NCBI RefSeq assembly: GCF_000576575.1
Contig: NZ_AWQS01000024.1
Coordinates: 1 to 32,032 of the forward strand
Length of the DNA: 32,032 nt
Reading direction: 5' to 3'
From: Intrasporangium chromatireducens Q5-1
Lineage (GTDB): Bacteria; Actinomycetota; Actinomycetes; Actinomycetales; Dermatophilaceae
The notes under the pieces were generated by a model. That model was not told the DNA's origin. It was given only the letters and a program-made list of their open reading frames with translations, and did not search any database. Positions 8,012 through 15,436 of this stretch are shown in pieces. Positions within the stretch are counted from its first letter, which is position 1. Each line of letters begins with the position of its first letter. The position numbers and the translations under genes are program-made.

Positions 8012-10123
8012 ATGCGTCCCATCACCGACCTGCAGCGCACGGTCGCCCCGTTCGAGGTCATCTCCGAGTACACGCCGAGCGGCGACCAGCCGCAGGCCAT
8101 CGCGGAGCTGGCCCGGCGCGTCAACGGCGGTGAGCAGGACATCGTGCTCCTCGGCGCCACCGGCACCGGCAAGTCGGCGACGACGGCGTGGCTCATCGAG
8201 CAGGTGCAGCGACCGACCCTCGTGATGGCGCCGAACAAGACCCTCGCCGCCCAGCTCGCCAACGAGTTCCGTGAGCTGATGCCCAACAACGCGGTGGAGT
8301 ACTTCGTCTCCTACTACGACTACTACCAGCCCGAGGCGTACATCCCGCAGACGGACACCTACATCGAGAAGGACAGCTCCGTCAACGACGAGGTCGAGCG
8401 GCTGCGCCACTCCGCGACGAACTCACTCCTGACACGGCGCGACGTCATCGTCGTCGCGTCGGTGTCGTGCATCTACGGCCTCGGCACCCCCCAGGAGTAC
8501 GTCGACCGGATGGCCCGGCTCAAGGTCGGCCAGGAGGTCGACCGGGACCAGCTGCTGCGCCGGTTCGTCGAGATGCAGTACACCCGCAACGACCTCGCCT
8601 TCACCCGCGGCACCTTCAGGGTGCGCGGCGACACCGTGGAGATCATCCCGGTCTACGAGGAGCTCGCGGTGCGCATCGAGTTCTTCGGCGACGAGATCGA
8701 GCGGATCTACACCCTGCACCCCGTCACCGGTGAGGTCGTCAACGAGGAGCAGGAGATGTACGTCTTCCCTGCCTCCCACTACGTGGCCGGACCCGAGCGG
8801 ATGGAGCGGGCCATCGCCGGCATCGAGACCGAGCTCGAGCAGCGCCTCGCGGAGTTCGAGCGCCAGGGCAAGCTGCTCGAGGCGCAGCGCCTCCGGATGC
8901 GCACGACCTACGACATCGAGATGATGCGCCAGGTCGGGTTCTGCTCCGGCATCGAGAACTACAGCCGGCACATCGACGGCCGCGCAGCCGGCTCGGCACC
9001 GAACTGCCTGCTCGACTACTTCCCCGAGGACTTCCTGCTCGTCATCGACGAGTCCCACCAAACGGTCCCGCAGATCGGCGCCATGTACGAGGGCGACATG
9101 TCCCGCAAGCGGATGCTCGTCGAGCACGGCTTCCGACTGCCGAGCGCGATGGACAACCGTCCGCTCAAGTGGGAGGAGTTCCTCGAGCGGATCGGGCAGA
9201 CGGTCTATCTGTCGGCGACTCCCGGCGACTACGAGCTGGCCAAGTCCGGTCCGCCCGTCGAGCAGATCATCCGTCCCACCGGTCTGGTCGACCCCGAGGT
9301 CGTGCTCAAGCCGACGAAGGGGCAGATCGACGACCTCATGCACGAGATCCGCGAGCGGACCGAGCGCAACGAGCGCGTCCTCGTCACGACCCTGACCAAG
9401 AAGATGGCCGAGGACCTCACCGACTACCTGCTCGACAAGGGCATCCGGGTGCGCTACCTGCACAGCGACATCGACACCCTGCGCCGGGTCGAGCTGCTTC
9501 GCGAGCTGCGGACCGGAGTGTTCGACGTCCTCGTCGGCATCAACCTGCTCCGCGAGGGCCTCGACCTGCCCGAGGTCTCCCTGGTCTCCATCCTCGATGC
9601 GGACAAGGAGGGCTTCCTCCGCTCGGCCCGGTCGCTCATCCAGACCATCGGGCGGGCCGCCCGCAACGTCTCTGGCCAGGTCCACATGTACGCCGACTCC
9701 ATCACGCCGTCGATGCAGGAGGCACTCGAGGAGACGAACCGGCGCCGCGAGAAGCAGATCGCCTACAACGCCGAGCGGGGCATCGACCCCCAGCCGCTGC
9801 GCAAGCGGATCGCCGACATCACCGACCTGCTCCAGCGCGAGGATGCCGACACGCAGGAGCTGATCGGCTCCGGGCGCATCCAGTCCCGGGGCAAGTCCGG
9901 CTCGGGCCGCGGAGCGGTGGCCGCCGACGCGGGTGTCTCCGGGGCGCGGTCGGAGCACCCGGCCGACATGGCCGCGGCCGACCTCGCCGGCCTCATCCAG
10001 GAGCTGACCACCCAGATGCACCAGGCGGCCGCCGAGCTGCACTTCGAGCTGGCGGCGCGGCTGCGCGACGAGGTCAGCGAGCTGAAGAAGGAGCTGCGGC
10101 AGATGACGGCAGCGACTCGCTGA
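8012..10123 (+). CDS. uvrB: Excinuclease ABC subunit B
   Basis: A full-length UvrB of 703 residues, the damage-verifying helicase-like subunit of nucleotide excision repair, which is loaded by UvrA and recruits UvrC. Walker A is GATGTGKS with K54. [19 protein letters not shown] forms the damage-wedging beta-hairpin region. Walker B includes [15 protein letters not shown], and helicase motif VI is QTIGRAARN. The C-terminal UVR domain (about 660-697) begins at [21 protein letters not shown] low-complexity linker at about 625-655 precedes it. uvrA lies about 19 kb downstream on the same strand, with the hydroxyproline island between them. Confidence 0.98.
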   Translation: MRPITDLQRTVAPFEVISEYTPSGDQPQAIAELARRVNGGEQDIVLLGATGTGKSATTAWLIEQVQRPTLVMAPNKTLAAQLANEFRELMPNNAVEYFVSYYDYYQPEAYIPQTDTYIEKDSSVNDEVERLRHSATNSLLTRRDVIVVASVSCIYGLGTPQEYVDRMARLKVGQEVDRDQLLRRFVEMQYTRNDLAFTRGTFRVRGDTVEIIPVYEELAVRIEFFGDEIERIYTLHPVTGEVVNEEQEMYVFPASHYVAGPERMERAIAGIETELEQRLAEFERQGKLLEAQRLRMRTTYDIEMMRQVGFCSGIENYSRHIDGRAAGSAPNCLLDYFPEDFLLVIDESHQTVPQIGAMYEGDMSRKRMLVEHGFRLPSAMDNRPLKWEEFLERIGQTVYLSATPGDYELAKSGPPVEQIIRPTGLVDPEVVLKPTKGQIDDLMHEIRERTERNERVLVTTLTKKMAEDLTDYLLDKGIRVRYLHSDIDTLRRVELLRELRTGVFDVLVGINLLREGLDLPEVSLVSILDADKEGFLRSARSLIQTIGRAARNVSGQVHMYADSITPSMQEALEETNRRREKQIAYNAERGIDPQPLRKRIADITDLLQREDADTQELIGSGRIQSRGKSGSGRGAVAADAGVSGARSEHPADMAAADLAGLIQELTTQMHQAAAELHFELAARLRDEVSELKKELRQMTAATR

Positions 10124-10180
10124 GCCGGTGCGCGCGGGGGGCGCGGTTTCGCCAGGACCGAGCCGCTCGGCGCGTCGGAG

Positions 10181-10210
10181 TTGAGCCGAGGCCCGCGATG
10201 ATGAGACGAT
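10181..10210 (+). promoter_or_regulatory. Possible promoter of riboswitch-TerC transcript
   Basis: TTGAGC at 10181-10186, an 18-bp gap, then GACGAT at 10205-10210. The -10 is imperfect. It would start RNA a few bases before the first riboswitch helix at 10221, which supports the choice. Confidence 0.4.
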
Positions 10211-10220
10211 CAGGCGTTCA

Positions 10221-10325
10221 CGGAGGGGAGTATCCCCAATGCGACGTGCTCGTCATCACGGACGGCGGCCCTTGGCCGCGCGGTTCCGGGCCGTCGGTCC
10301 GCCTACGGGGCGGGAGAGACCTCCG
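10221..10325 (+). promoter_or_regulatory. yybP-ykoY (manganese) riboswitch
   Basis: The leader of the TerC-family gene carries the class hallmarks. A closing helix P1 pairs CGGAGG (10221-10226) with CCTCCG (10320-10325). Next to it are the conserved GGGGAGTA (10225-10232), a CGTCATCACGGACG segment (about 10251-10264), a GGCGGCC...GGCCGC hairpin (about 10264-10279), and GGGAGAGACC at the 3' side. yybP-ykoY RNAs sense Mn2+ and often precede TerC-type exporters, so the partner gene fits. The family assignment is by eye. Confidence 0.8.
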
Positions 10326-10357
10326 GCCACTGCCCATGTGTCCGGAAGGTTGCATCC

Positions 10358-11341
10358 ATGAACGTGCCCGCCTGGGGCTGGTTCGTCACCATCGCCGCGC
10401 TGACCATCTTTCTCGTCGTCGACGTCTTCGTCATCGCGCGGCGCCCCCACGTCCCCTCGATGGCCGAGGTGACCCGCCACCTGATCTTCTTCGTCTCGCT
10501 CGCGGTCCTCTTCGGGCTCTACGTCTGGTACGAGTGGGGCGGCAAGTACGCCGGTGAGTTCTACGCCGGCTGGCTGACCGAGTACTCCCTGTCGGTCGAC
10601 AACCTGTTCATCTTCCTGCTCATCATGCAGAACTTCCGCGTCCCGGCCCGGCTGCAACAGTCGGCCCTGATGACCGGGATCGTCATCGCGATCCTGCTGC
10701 GCGGCATCTTCATCGCCGTCGGCGCCGCAGCGATCAACGCCTTCGCCTGGGTCTTCTACCTCTTCGGGGCTTTCCTGATCTACACCGCGGTCAAGCTGGC
10801 CAAGAGCGGGGACGAGGACGAGGAGTTCGAGGAGAACCGGGTCCTCAAGTGGGTCGAGCACCGGTTCCCGGCGACGAAGGAGTTCCACGGCACGAGCCTC
10901 ACCGTCGTCGAGAAGGGCAAGCGGCTCATCACGCCGATGTTCATCGTCATCCTCGCTCTCGGCACGACCGACCTGCTCTTCGCGCTCGACTCGATCCCCG
11001 CGATCTACGGCCTGACCAAGGAACCCTTCCTCGTCCTGACCGCCAACGTCTTCGCGCTGATGGGCCTGCGGCAGCTGTACTTCCTCATCGGTGGCCTGCT
11101 CAAGCGGCTCGTCTACCTCAGCATGGGCCTCGCCGTGCTGCTGGGCTTCATCGGGGCCAAGCTCATGCTGCACGCGCTGCACGAGAACAACCTGCCGTTC
11201 ATCAACGGCGGACAGCCGGTGGAGGCGGCCCCCGACATCCCGATCTCGGTGTCGTTGGGCGCGATCGTCCTGATCCTCGGCGTCACGACCGTCGCGAGCC
11301 TCTGGAAGACGAAGCGGGACGCGAGGCTCCTGGGCAGCTGA
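10358..11341 (+). CDS. TerC/Alx-family integral membrane protein (probable Mn2+ exporter)
   Basis: A 327-residue polytopic membrane protein with about eight or nine hydrophobic segments. The two family motifs are EYSLSVDNLFIF (about 75-86) and the matching TTDLLFALDSIPA (about 204-216), whose acidic residues in membrane helices are thought to bind metal. A charged cytoplasmic loop (AKSGDEDEEFEENRV) splits the halves. Members of this family (Alx, MntP-like in function) export manganese, and the upstream riboswitch supports that over tellurite resistance. The ATG is preceded by GGAAGG. A hairpin terminator follows and separates it from the convergent NlpC/P60 gene. Confidence 0.92.
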   Translation: MNVPAWGWFVTIAALTIFLVVDVFVIARRPHVPSMAEVTRHLIFFVSLAVLFGLYVWYEWGGKYAGEFYAGWLTEYSLSVDNLFIFLLIMQNFRVPARLQQSALMTGIVIAILLRGIFIAVGAAAINAFAWVFYLFGAFLIYTAVKLAKSGDEDEEFEENRVLKWVEHRFPATKEFHGTSLTVVEKGKRLITPMFIVILALGTTDLLFALDSIPAIYGLTKEPFLVLTANVFALMGLRQLYFLIGGLLKRLVYLSMGLAVLLGFIGAKLMLHALHENNLPFINGGQPVEAAPDIPISVSLGAIVLILGVTTVASLWKTKRDARLLGS

Positions 11342-11350
11342 CCGAGCCCC

Positions 11351-11388
11351 GGCTGGCCCGCTCCACGTCGTGCCGGAGCGGGTCAGCC
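11351..11388. terminator. Bidirectional terminator hairpin
   Basis: A 14-bp stem (11351-11364 with 11375-11388, one G-T pair) and a 10-nt loop lie between the convergent TerC and NlpC/P60 genes. It overlaps the last codons and stop of the latter. Confidence 0.75.
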
Positions 11389-12180
11389 GGCCACCCGGGC
11401 GGCCGCGACAAGGGTCGCCGCGCGCTCCGGCGGCAGGTCCTCCTCGACGAGCACGCCTCCGGTCTCGGAGGCGTGCACCATCCGTCCCGGTGCCGTGACG
11501 ATGCCGACGTGGTGGATCCGGCGGCCCGGGCGGGCGAAGAAGTAGAGGTCGCCGGACCGGACCGCGTCGAGCTCGACAGCGCCGAGCGCCTCCTGCTGGG
11601 CGTAGGCGTCCCGGGGCACGAGCATGCCGAGGGTGCGCCATGCCCAGTGGACCAGCCCGGAGCAGTCGAAGCCGTATGGCGTCAGGCCGCCCCAGAGGTA
11701 GGGCAGCCCGAGGTGCTGGCGGGCGAGCAAGACCGTCGGGTGCTCGCCGGTCGCCTCGCGGCTCGGGCTGCCGTTCACCTCACCGCCGACCGGTCGGCTG
11801 CGCTGTGGGTATGGCGTGAGCTCGGCCTCCGTGGCCAGTGCCCGCAGGTGGATGGTCGGGACCCACCCGGGGTAGCCGTCTCTGGACGTGGGGGAGGTCT
11901 GCCAGGGGCACCGCACGTGCGCCCACGCGCCGTCCGGGGTGGTCTCCACGATGCGGACCGGCTCGCCCTCGACGAGCTGCGTCTCGATGCGGCCGTGCAG
12001 TCCGAGGCGGCCGTTGCCCGACTCGTCCTCACCGGCATGGGAGTCGAGAGCCGCGAGCCAGGCGCTCGTGTCCGGGTCCTCGTCCACGATGGCACGGTCG
12101 ACGGGGCGGGGGCGGTCCGGGCCCTGCCAGACGGAGGTGACGGGGACGTGGACGACCGCGAGTTGCTGGGGCTCAGGCAT
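11383..12180 (-). CDS. NlpC/P60-family cysteine peptidase with SH3-like N-terminus
   Basis: 265 residues. The C-terminal NlpC/P60 domain (about 150-260) has the catalytic Cys173 in YGFDCSGLVHWAWR, His224 in RIHHVGIV and the third polar residue His236 in MVHAS. The N-terminal part (about 75-115: VEGEPVRIVETTPDGAWAHV, GYPGWVPTIHL) looks like a bacterial SH3b domain. This order resembles YkfC-type gamma-D-glutamyl-L-diamino acid endopeptidases that cut cell-wall peptides. There is no signal peptide or lipobox, which would place it in the cytoplasm and suggests muropeptide recycling. The ATG follows AGAGGA by seven bases. It lies downstream of the ALDH gene on the same strand, with an inverted repeat between. 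Confidence 0.85.
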   Translation of the reverse strand: MPEPQQLAVVHVPVTSVWQGPDRPRPVDRAIVDEDPDTSAWLAALDSHAGEDESGNGRLGLHGRIETQLVEGEPVRIVETTPDGAWAHVRCPWQTSPTSRDGYPGWVPTIHLRALATEAELTPYPQRSRPVGGEVNGSPSREATGEHPTVLLARQHLGLPYLWGGLTPYGFDCSGLVHWAWRTLGMLVPRDAYAQQEALGAVELDAVRSGDLYFFARPGRRIHHVGIVTAPGRMVHASETGGVLVEEDLPPERAATLVAAARVAG

Positions 12181-12215
12181 CGAGACATCCTCTCAAAGCC
12201 CCGCCCGACCGCCGC

Positions 12216-12260
12216 GTTGAGGTATTCGCCTGGCCGCGTTGGCGACTCGAACACCTCAAC
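12216..12260. repeat. Inverted repeat between ALDH and NlpC genes
   Basis: Arms GTTGAGGTATTCG (12216-12228) and CGAACACCTCAAC (12248-12260) pair over 13 positions with a single mismatch around a 19-nt loop. It lies after the ALDH stop and before the NlpC start, both on the minus strand. It may be a terminator for the ALDH transcript or an operator for the peptidase gene. Confidence 0.55.
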
Positions 12261-12293
12261 CGGCGGGAAGGCGGTGAGGGGACGCGTCGGGAG

Positions 12294-13874
12294 TCAGGGC
12301 AGCTCGAGCGTGCCGTCGACCCGACGGACCAGCTCCCACGGGTTGGCGTCACGCAGTGCCTCGGGGAGCAGTCCCTGGGGCAGGTCCTGGTAGCAGACCG
12401 GCCGCTGCCAGCGCTCGATCGCGAGGGTCCCGACCGACGTGGTGCGGGAGTCGGAGGTCGCCGGGAAGGGGCCACCGTGGACCATTGCGTCGCTGACCTC
12501 GACACCGGTCGGCCAGCCGCCCCAGAGGATGCGGCCGGCCCGGGTCTCGAGCACGGGCAGCAGCGCCCGGGCGTCCTCGACGTCCGACTCGGTGCCGTGG
12601 ATCGTCGCCGTCAGCTGGCCCTCGATCCGGCCGAGCGCCGCGGCGAGGGAGTCGACATCCGGATACCGGATGACGAGTCCCGCAGCACCGAAGACCTCCT
12701 CGGCGAGCCCCTCCTCGGCGACGAAGTCGTCCAGCTCGGTCGCGAAGACTGCGGGGGCCGGAGCGTTCGCCGCCTGGCCGACCGTGCCCGTCGCGACCGT
12801 CGCGACGGCCGGAGCCTGGGCGAGGAACTCCGCGCGCTGGTCGAAGTGGGCACGGATCTGGGGCGTGAGCATCGTCTGGCCCGCGCTGCTGCGGACCGCC
12901 TCGCCGACGGCGTCGAGGAACCGGTCCCCGGCGGCGCCGGTGGGTAGGAAGAGCAGGCCGGGGTTGGTGCAGAACTGGCCGGAGCCGTTCGTCAGCGAGG
13001 TGACGTAGCCGGAGGCGAGTGCCGCGAGGTCTCCGTCGAGGGCGCCCGGCAGGACGACGACCGGGTTGACGGAGGACATCTCGGCGTAGACCGGGATCGG
13101 CTGCGGCCGACCGGCAGCCGCCGCAACGAGGGCGAGACCGCCACCGCGCGAGCCGGTGAAGCCGACGCCCTGGATGAGCGGGTCGGTGACGAGGGCAGCA
13201 CCGATCTCGTTGCCGAGGCCGAAGACGAGGGAGAACACCCCGGCCGGCATGCCGGTGCGCTCGGCGGCGCGGGCGACGGCGCGGCCGACGAGCTCCGCGG
13301 TGGCAGGGTGCGCGTTGTGGCCCTTGACGACGACAGGGCAGCCCGCCGCGAGGGCCGAGGCCGTGTCGCCACCGGCGGTCGAGAAGGCCAGCGGGAAGTT
13401 GCTCGCGCCGAAGACGGCGACCGGTCCGAGCGCGACCTGTCGCATCCGCAGGTCGGGGCGGGGCAGCGGCTGACGCTCGGGCTGCGCGGGGTCGATCCGG
13501 ACGCCGAGGTGGTCGCCCCGGCGGACGACGCGGGCGAAGAGCCGCAGCTGGCCGCACGTGCGGCCGCGCTCGCCCTGGAGCCGCGCCAGCGGCAGGGCCG
13601 ACTCGGCATGGGCTGTCTCGATGAGCTCGTCACCGATGGACTCGATCTCGTCGGCGATGGTCTCGAGGAAGCGGGCCCGGTCCTCGGGGGCGGTCGCCCG
13701 GTACTCCGGGAACGCGGCGGCCGCTGCTGCTGTCGCTGCGCTCAGCTCGGCGGTGGTCAGGGCCTGCACCTCGGGGCCGATCGCCTCGCCGGTCGACGGG
13801 TCGACGGCTCGGAACGTGCCGGCCGTGCCCGATGTGGCGACGCCTGCGATGATCGACTGTCCGGTCGCTGTCAT
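12294..13874 (-). CDS. Alpha-ketoglutarate semialdehyde (2,5-dioxovalerate) dehydrogenase
   Basis: A 526-residue aldehyde dehydrogenase, the length of the KGSADH/2,5-dioxopentanoate group rather than of generic ALDHs. It would oxidise alpha-ketoglutarate semialdehyde to 2-oxoglutarate with NAD(P)+. Visible features are the cofactor-binding PVAVFGASNFPLAFSTAGGD, general base E265 (VYAEMSSVNPV) and nucleophile C302 (NGSGQFCTNPG). The ATG follows AAGGAG by about five bases. It is transcribed away from the hydroxyproline dehydrogenase operon across the shared operator region 13875-14003. In this context it is the final step of hydroxyproline breakdown. Confidence 0.92.
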   Translation of the reverse strand: MTATGQSIIAGVATSGTAGTFRAVDPSTGEAIGPEVQALTTAELSAATAAAAAAFPEYRATAPEDRARFLETIADEIESIGDELIETAHAESALPLARLQGERGRTCGQLRLFARVVRRGDHLGVRIDPAQPERQPLPRPDLRMRQVALGPVAVFGASNFPLAFSTAGGDTASALAAGCPVVVKGHNAHPATAELVGRAVARAAERTGMPAGVFSLVFGLGNEIGAALVTDPLIQGVGFTGSRGGGLALVAAAAGRPQPIPVYAEMSSVNPVVVLPGALDGDLAALASGYVTSLTNGSGQFCTNPGLLFLPTGAAGDRFLDAVGEAVRSSAGQTMLTPQIRAHFDQRAEFLAQAPAVATVATGTVGQAANAPAPAVFATELDDFVAEEGLAEEVFGAAGLVIRYPDVDSLAAALGRIEGQLTATIHGTESDVEDARALLPVLETRAGRILWGGWPTGVEVSDAMVHGGPFPATSDSRTTSVGTLAIERWQRPVCYQDLPQGLLPEALRDANPWELVRRVDGTLELP

Positions 13875-13965
13875 GGCTCTCCTTGCCTCTCCGCGCGGCT
13901 CGACCTGACCATGGATTTCCGGTCCGGGCCAGCCCGCGTGATGGTGGGACGCTGGCGTTCAGTGA

Positions 13966-13981
13966 TGTGTAACATTACACA
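13966..13981. promoter_or_regulatory. Palindromic operator 1 overlapping a -10 box
   Basis: TGTGTAACATTACACA is a perfect 7+7 bp palindrome with a 2-bp centre, in an otherwise GC-rich region. TAACAT (13970-13975) can serve as the -10 of the rightward operon; its complement could do so for the leftward ALDH gene. It is similar to sites at 16964 and 19070 (TGT followed by an A and AT core) and is the likely binding site of the GntR/FCD regulator encoded at 25045. Confidence 0.65.
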
Positions 13982-13983
13982 CC

Positions 13984-14007
13984 ATGCGACGCTGGAACGA
14001 TCGGTGA
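13984..14007 (+). other. Possible 7-codon leader ORF before the oxidase gene
   Basis: ATG at 13984 opens a tiny frame (MRRWNDR) whose TGA at 14005-14007 overlaps the GTG start of the oxidase (GTGA). The ATG lies 8 nt after the TAACAT -10 box, so the transcript could be leaderless for this frame. Translation would then couple to the oxidase start. It could also be chance. Confidence 0.35.
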
Positions 14008-15176
14008 CCCGGGCCGTCATCGTCGGCGCGGGGATCGTGGGCGCGGCCTGCGCCGAGGCGCTGACCCGGCACGGAGTCGACGTGGTGGTTGTCGACCGCA
14101 ACCCCGTCGGGTCCGGCACGACGAGCCGGGGGGAGGGCAACATCCTCGTGTCCGACAAGGGTCCCGGAGCCGAGCTGGCCCTGGCGCAGCTCAGCCGACG
14201 CGCCTGGCTCGAGGTGGGCGACCTGCTCGGCCGCGAACGCATCGAGCTCGAGGAGAAGGGCGGCGTCGTCGTCGCCCGGACCGGCGCGGGCCTCGACTCA
14301 CTGCACGCCTTCGCCGAGGGGCAGCGTGCCGCAGGGGTCACGGCGCTAGACGTGGCCGACCCCCTGGCCCTCGAGCCCCACCTCGCTCCGGACATCCCCG
14401 GGGCCGTGCACTACCCCGAGGACATGCAGGTCCAACCCGTTCTCGCCGCCGCCGAGCTGCTCGCCGCCGCGGTGGACCGTGGGGCCACCTTCCGTGGTGG
14501 CCTGGACGCCCACGCGGCGGTCACGGACAGCGATGGGTCGGTGAGCGGCATACGGGCTGCTTCCGGGGAGGTCCTCGAGGCGGACGTCGTCATCAACGCT
14601 GCCGGCACCTGGGGTGGGGAGGTCAGCGAGCGGCTCGGCGCTCCCGTCCCGGTGCTGCCGAGGCGCGGCTTCATCCTCGTCACCGAGCCGCTCCCACCGC
14701 TCGTGCGCCACAAGGTCTACTCGGCCGACTATGTCGACAACGTCGGGTCCTCGGACGCCGGCCTCGAGACGTCGTGCGTCGTCGAGGGGACACGCCGCGG
14801 CACGATCCTCATCGGCGCGAGCCGGGAGCGGGTCGGGTTCGACACGAGCCTGTCGGTCACCGTCGTCGAGACGCTGGCTCGCCAGGCCGTCACGATCTTT
14901 CCGTTCCTGGCGCGGGTCAACCTGCTGCGCGTGTATCGCGGCTTCCGGCCCTACTGCCCCGACCACCTGCCCGTGATCGGGCCCGACCCCCGGGCCCCGG
15001 GCGTCATCCACGCTTGCGGGCACGAGGGCGCCGGCATCGGGCTCGCGGCCGGGACCGCGAGGCTCGTCAGCGACTACGTCACGGGAGGGCTGACCGCGAC
15101 GACGGCGGGGGAGTGGGCGGCCCTGCTGCCTGATCGGTTCGCCGGGCTCAACAAGGAGGCACGACAGCAGGCATGA
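14004..15176 (+). CDS. D-hydroxyproline dehydrogenase, DAO-type FAD subunit (HcnC-like)
   Basis: A 390-residue FAD-dependent oxidoreductase of the DAO family (glycine oxidase/HcnC/sarcosine-oxidase-beta type). The dinucleotide motif is at the very N-terminus: VIVGAGIVGAACAEAL (G8, G10, G13). VVDRNPVGSGTTSRGEGN follows, and the C-terminal FAD contact is ACGHEGAGIGLAAGTARLV. With the next two genes it would form the hetero-oligomeric cis-4-hydroxy-D-proline dehydrogenase known from Pseudomonas-type pathways, producing pyrroline-4-hydroxy-2-carboxylate. The GTG at 14004 is chosen because the Rossmann motif follows at once; the frame is open upstream but not protein-like. Its stop overlaps the next start (ATGA). 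A 12-mer repeat copy lies inside at 14542. Confidence 0.9.
   Translation: MTRAVIVGAGIVGAACAEALTRHGVDVVVVDRNPVGSGTTSRGEGNILVSDKGPGAELALAQLSRRAWLEVGDLLGRERIELEEKGGVVVARTGAGLDSLHAFAEGQRAAGVTALDVADPLALEPHLAPDIPGAVHYPEDMQVQPVLAAAELLAAAVDRGATFRGGLDAHAAVTDSDGSVSGIRAASGEVLEADVVINAAGTWGGEVSERLGAPVPVLPRRGFILVTEPLPPLVRHKVYSADYVDNVGSSDAGLETSCVVEGTRRGTILIGASRERVGFDTSLSVTVVETLARQAVTIFPFLARVNLLRVYRGFRPYCPDHLPVIGPDPRAPGVIHACGHEGAGIGLAAGTARLVSDYVTGGLTATTAGEWAALLPDRFAGLNKEARQQA
14542..14553 (-). repeat. 12-mer repeat copy in the FAD oxidase gene
   Basis: TGAGCGGCATAC on the plus strand, read as V-S-G-I-R with ATA for isoleucine. The codons AGC GGC ATA CGG equal those at the coaE linker copy. Confidence 0.7.
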
Positions 15177-15436
15177 GCACCTTCACATTCGACGGTGGCC
15201 CGGTGCCGTTCCGTCCCGGCCAGACGGTCGGTGCTGCCCTCGTCGCTGCCGGTCGACCAGCGTGGCGCACCACCCGGGTCAGCGGCTCGCCCCGTGGGAT
15301 CTTCTGCGGCATCGGCATCTGCTTCGACTGCCTCGTCACCGTGGACGGCGAGCCGAACCAACGCGCCTGCCTCGTTCGCGCCGAGCCGGGCCAGACGGTG
15401 ACCACCCAGGAGGGCACCGGCCATGAGCACGACTGA
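15173..15436 (+). CDS. D-hydroxyproline dehydrogenase, small 2Fe-2S subunit (HcnA-like)
   Basis: 87 residues with the Fer2_4 ferredoxin-like pattern C45-x4-C50-x2-C53-x12-C66 (FCGIGICFDCLV ... RACLV), which would hold one 2Fe-2S cluster. This small subunit passes electrons between the two flavoprotein subunits in HcnABC-type amine dehydrogenases. The start overlaps the previous stop as ATGA and the end overlaps the next gene by 14 bases, so the three subunits should be made together. Confidence 0.92.
   Translation: MSTFTFDGGPVPFRPGQTVGAALVAAGRPAWRTTRVSGSPRGIFCGIGICFDCLVTVDGEPNQRACLVRAEPGQTVTTQEGTGHEHD

Noticed and set aside
8000-8012. LexA/SOS box before uvrB or uvrA
   Set aside because: I could not find a CGAAC-type palindrome near either start.
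10256-11641. A 461-codon minus frame across the TerC gene and into the NlpC gene
   Set aside because: It overlaps two well-supported genes and the bidirectional hairpin, and its translation is biased filler.
13308-14003. Upstream in-frame extension of the FAD oxidase (232 extra codons)
   Set aside because: It runs antisense through the ALDH gene and the operator. The Rossmann motif begins right after the GTG at 14004.
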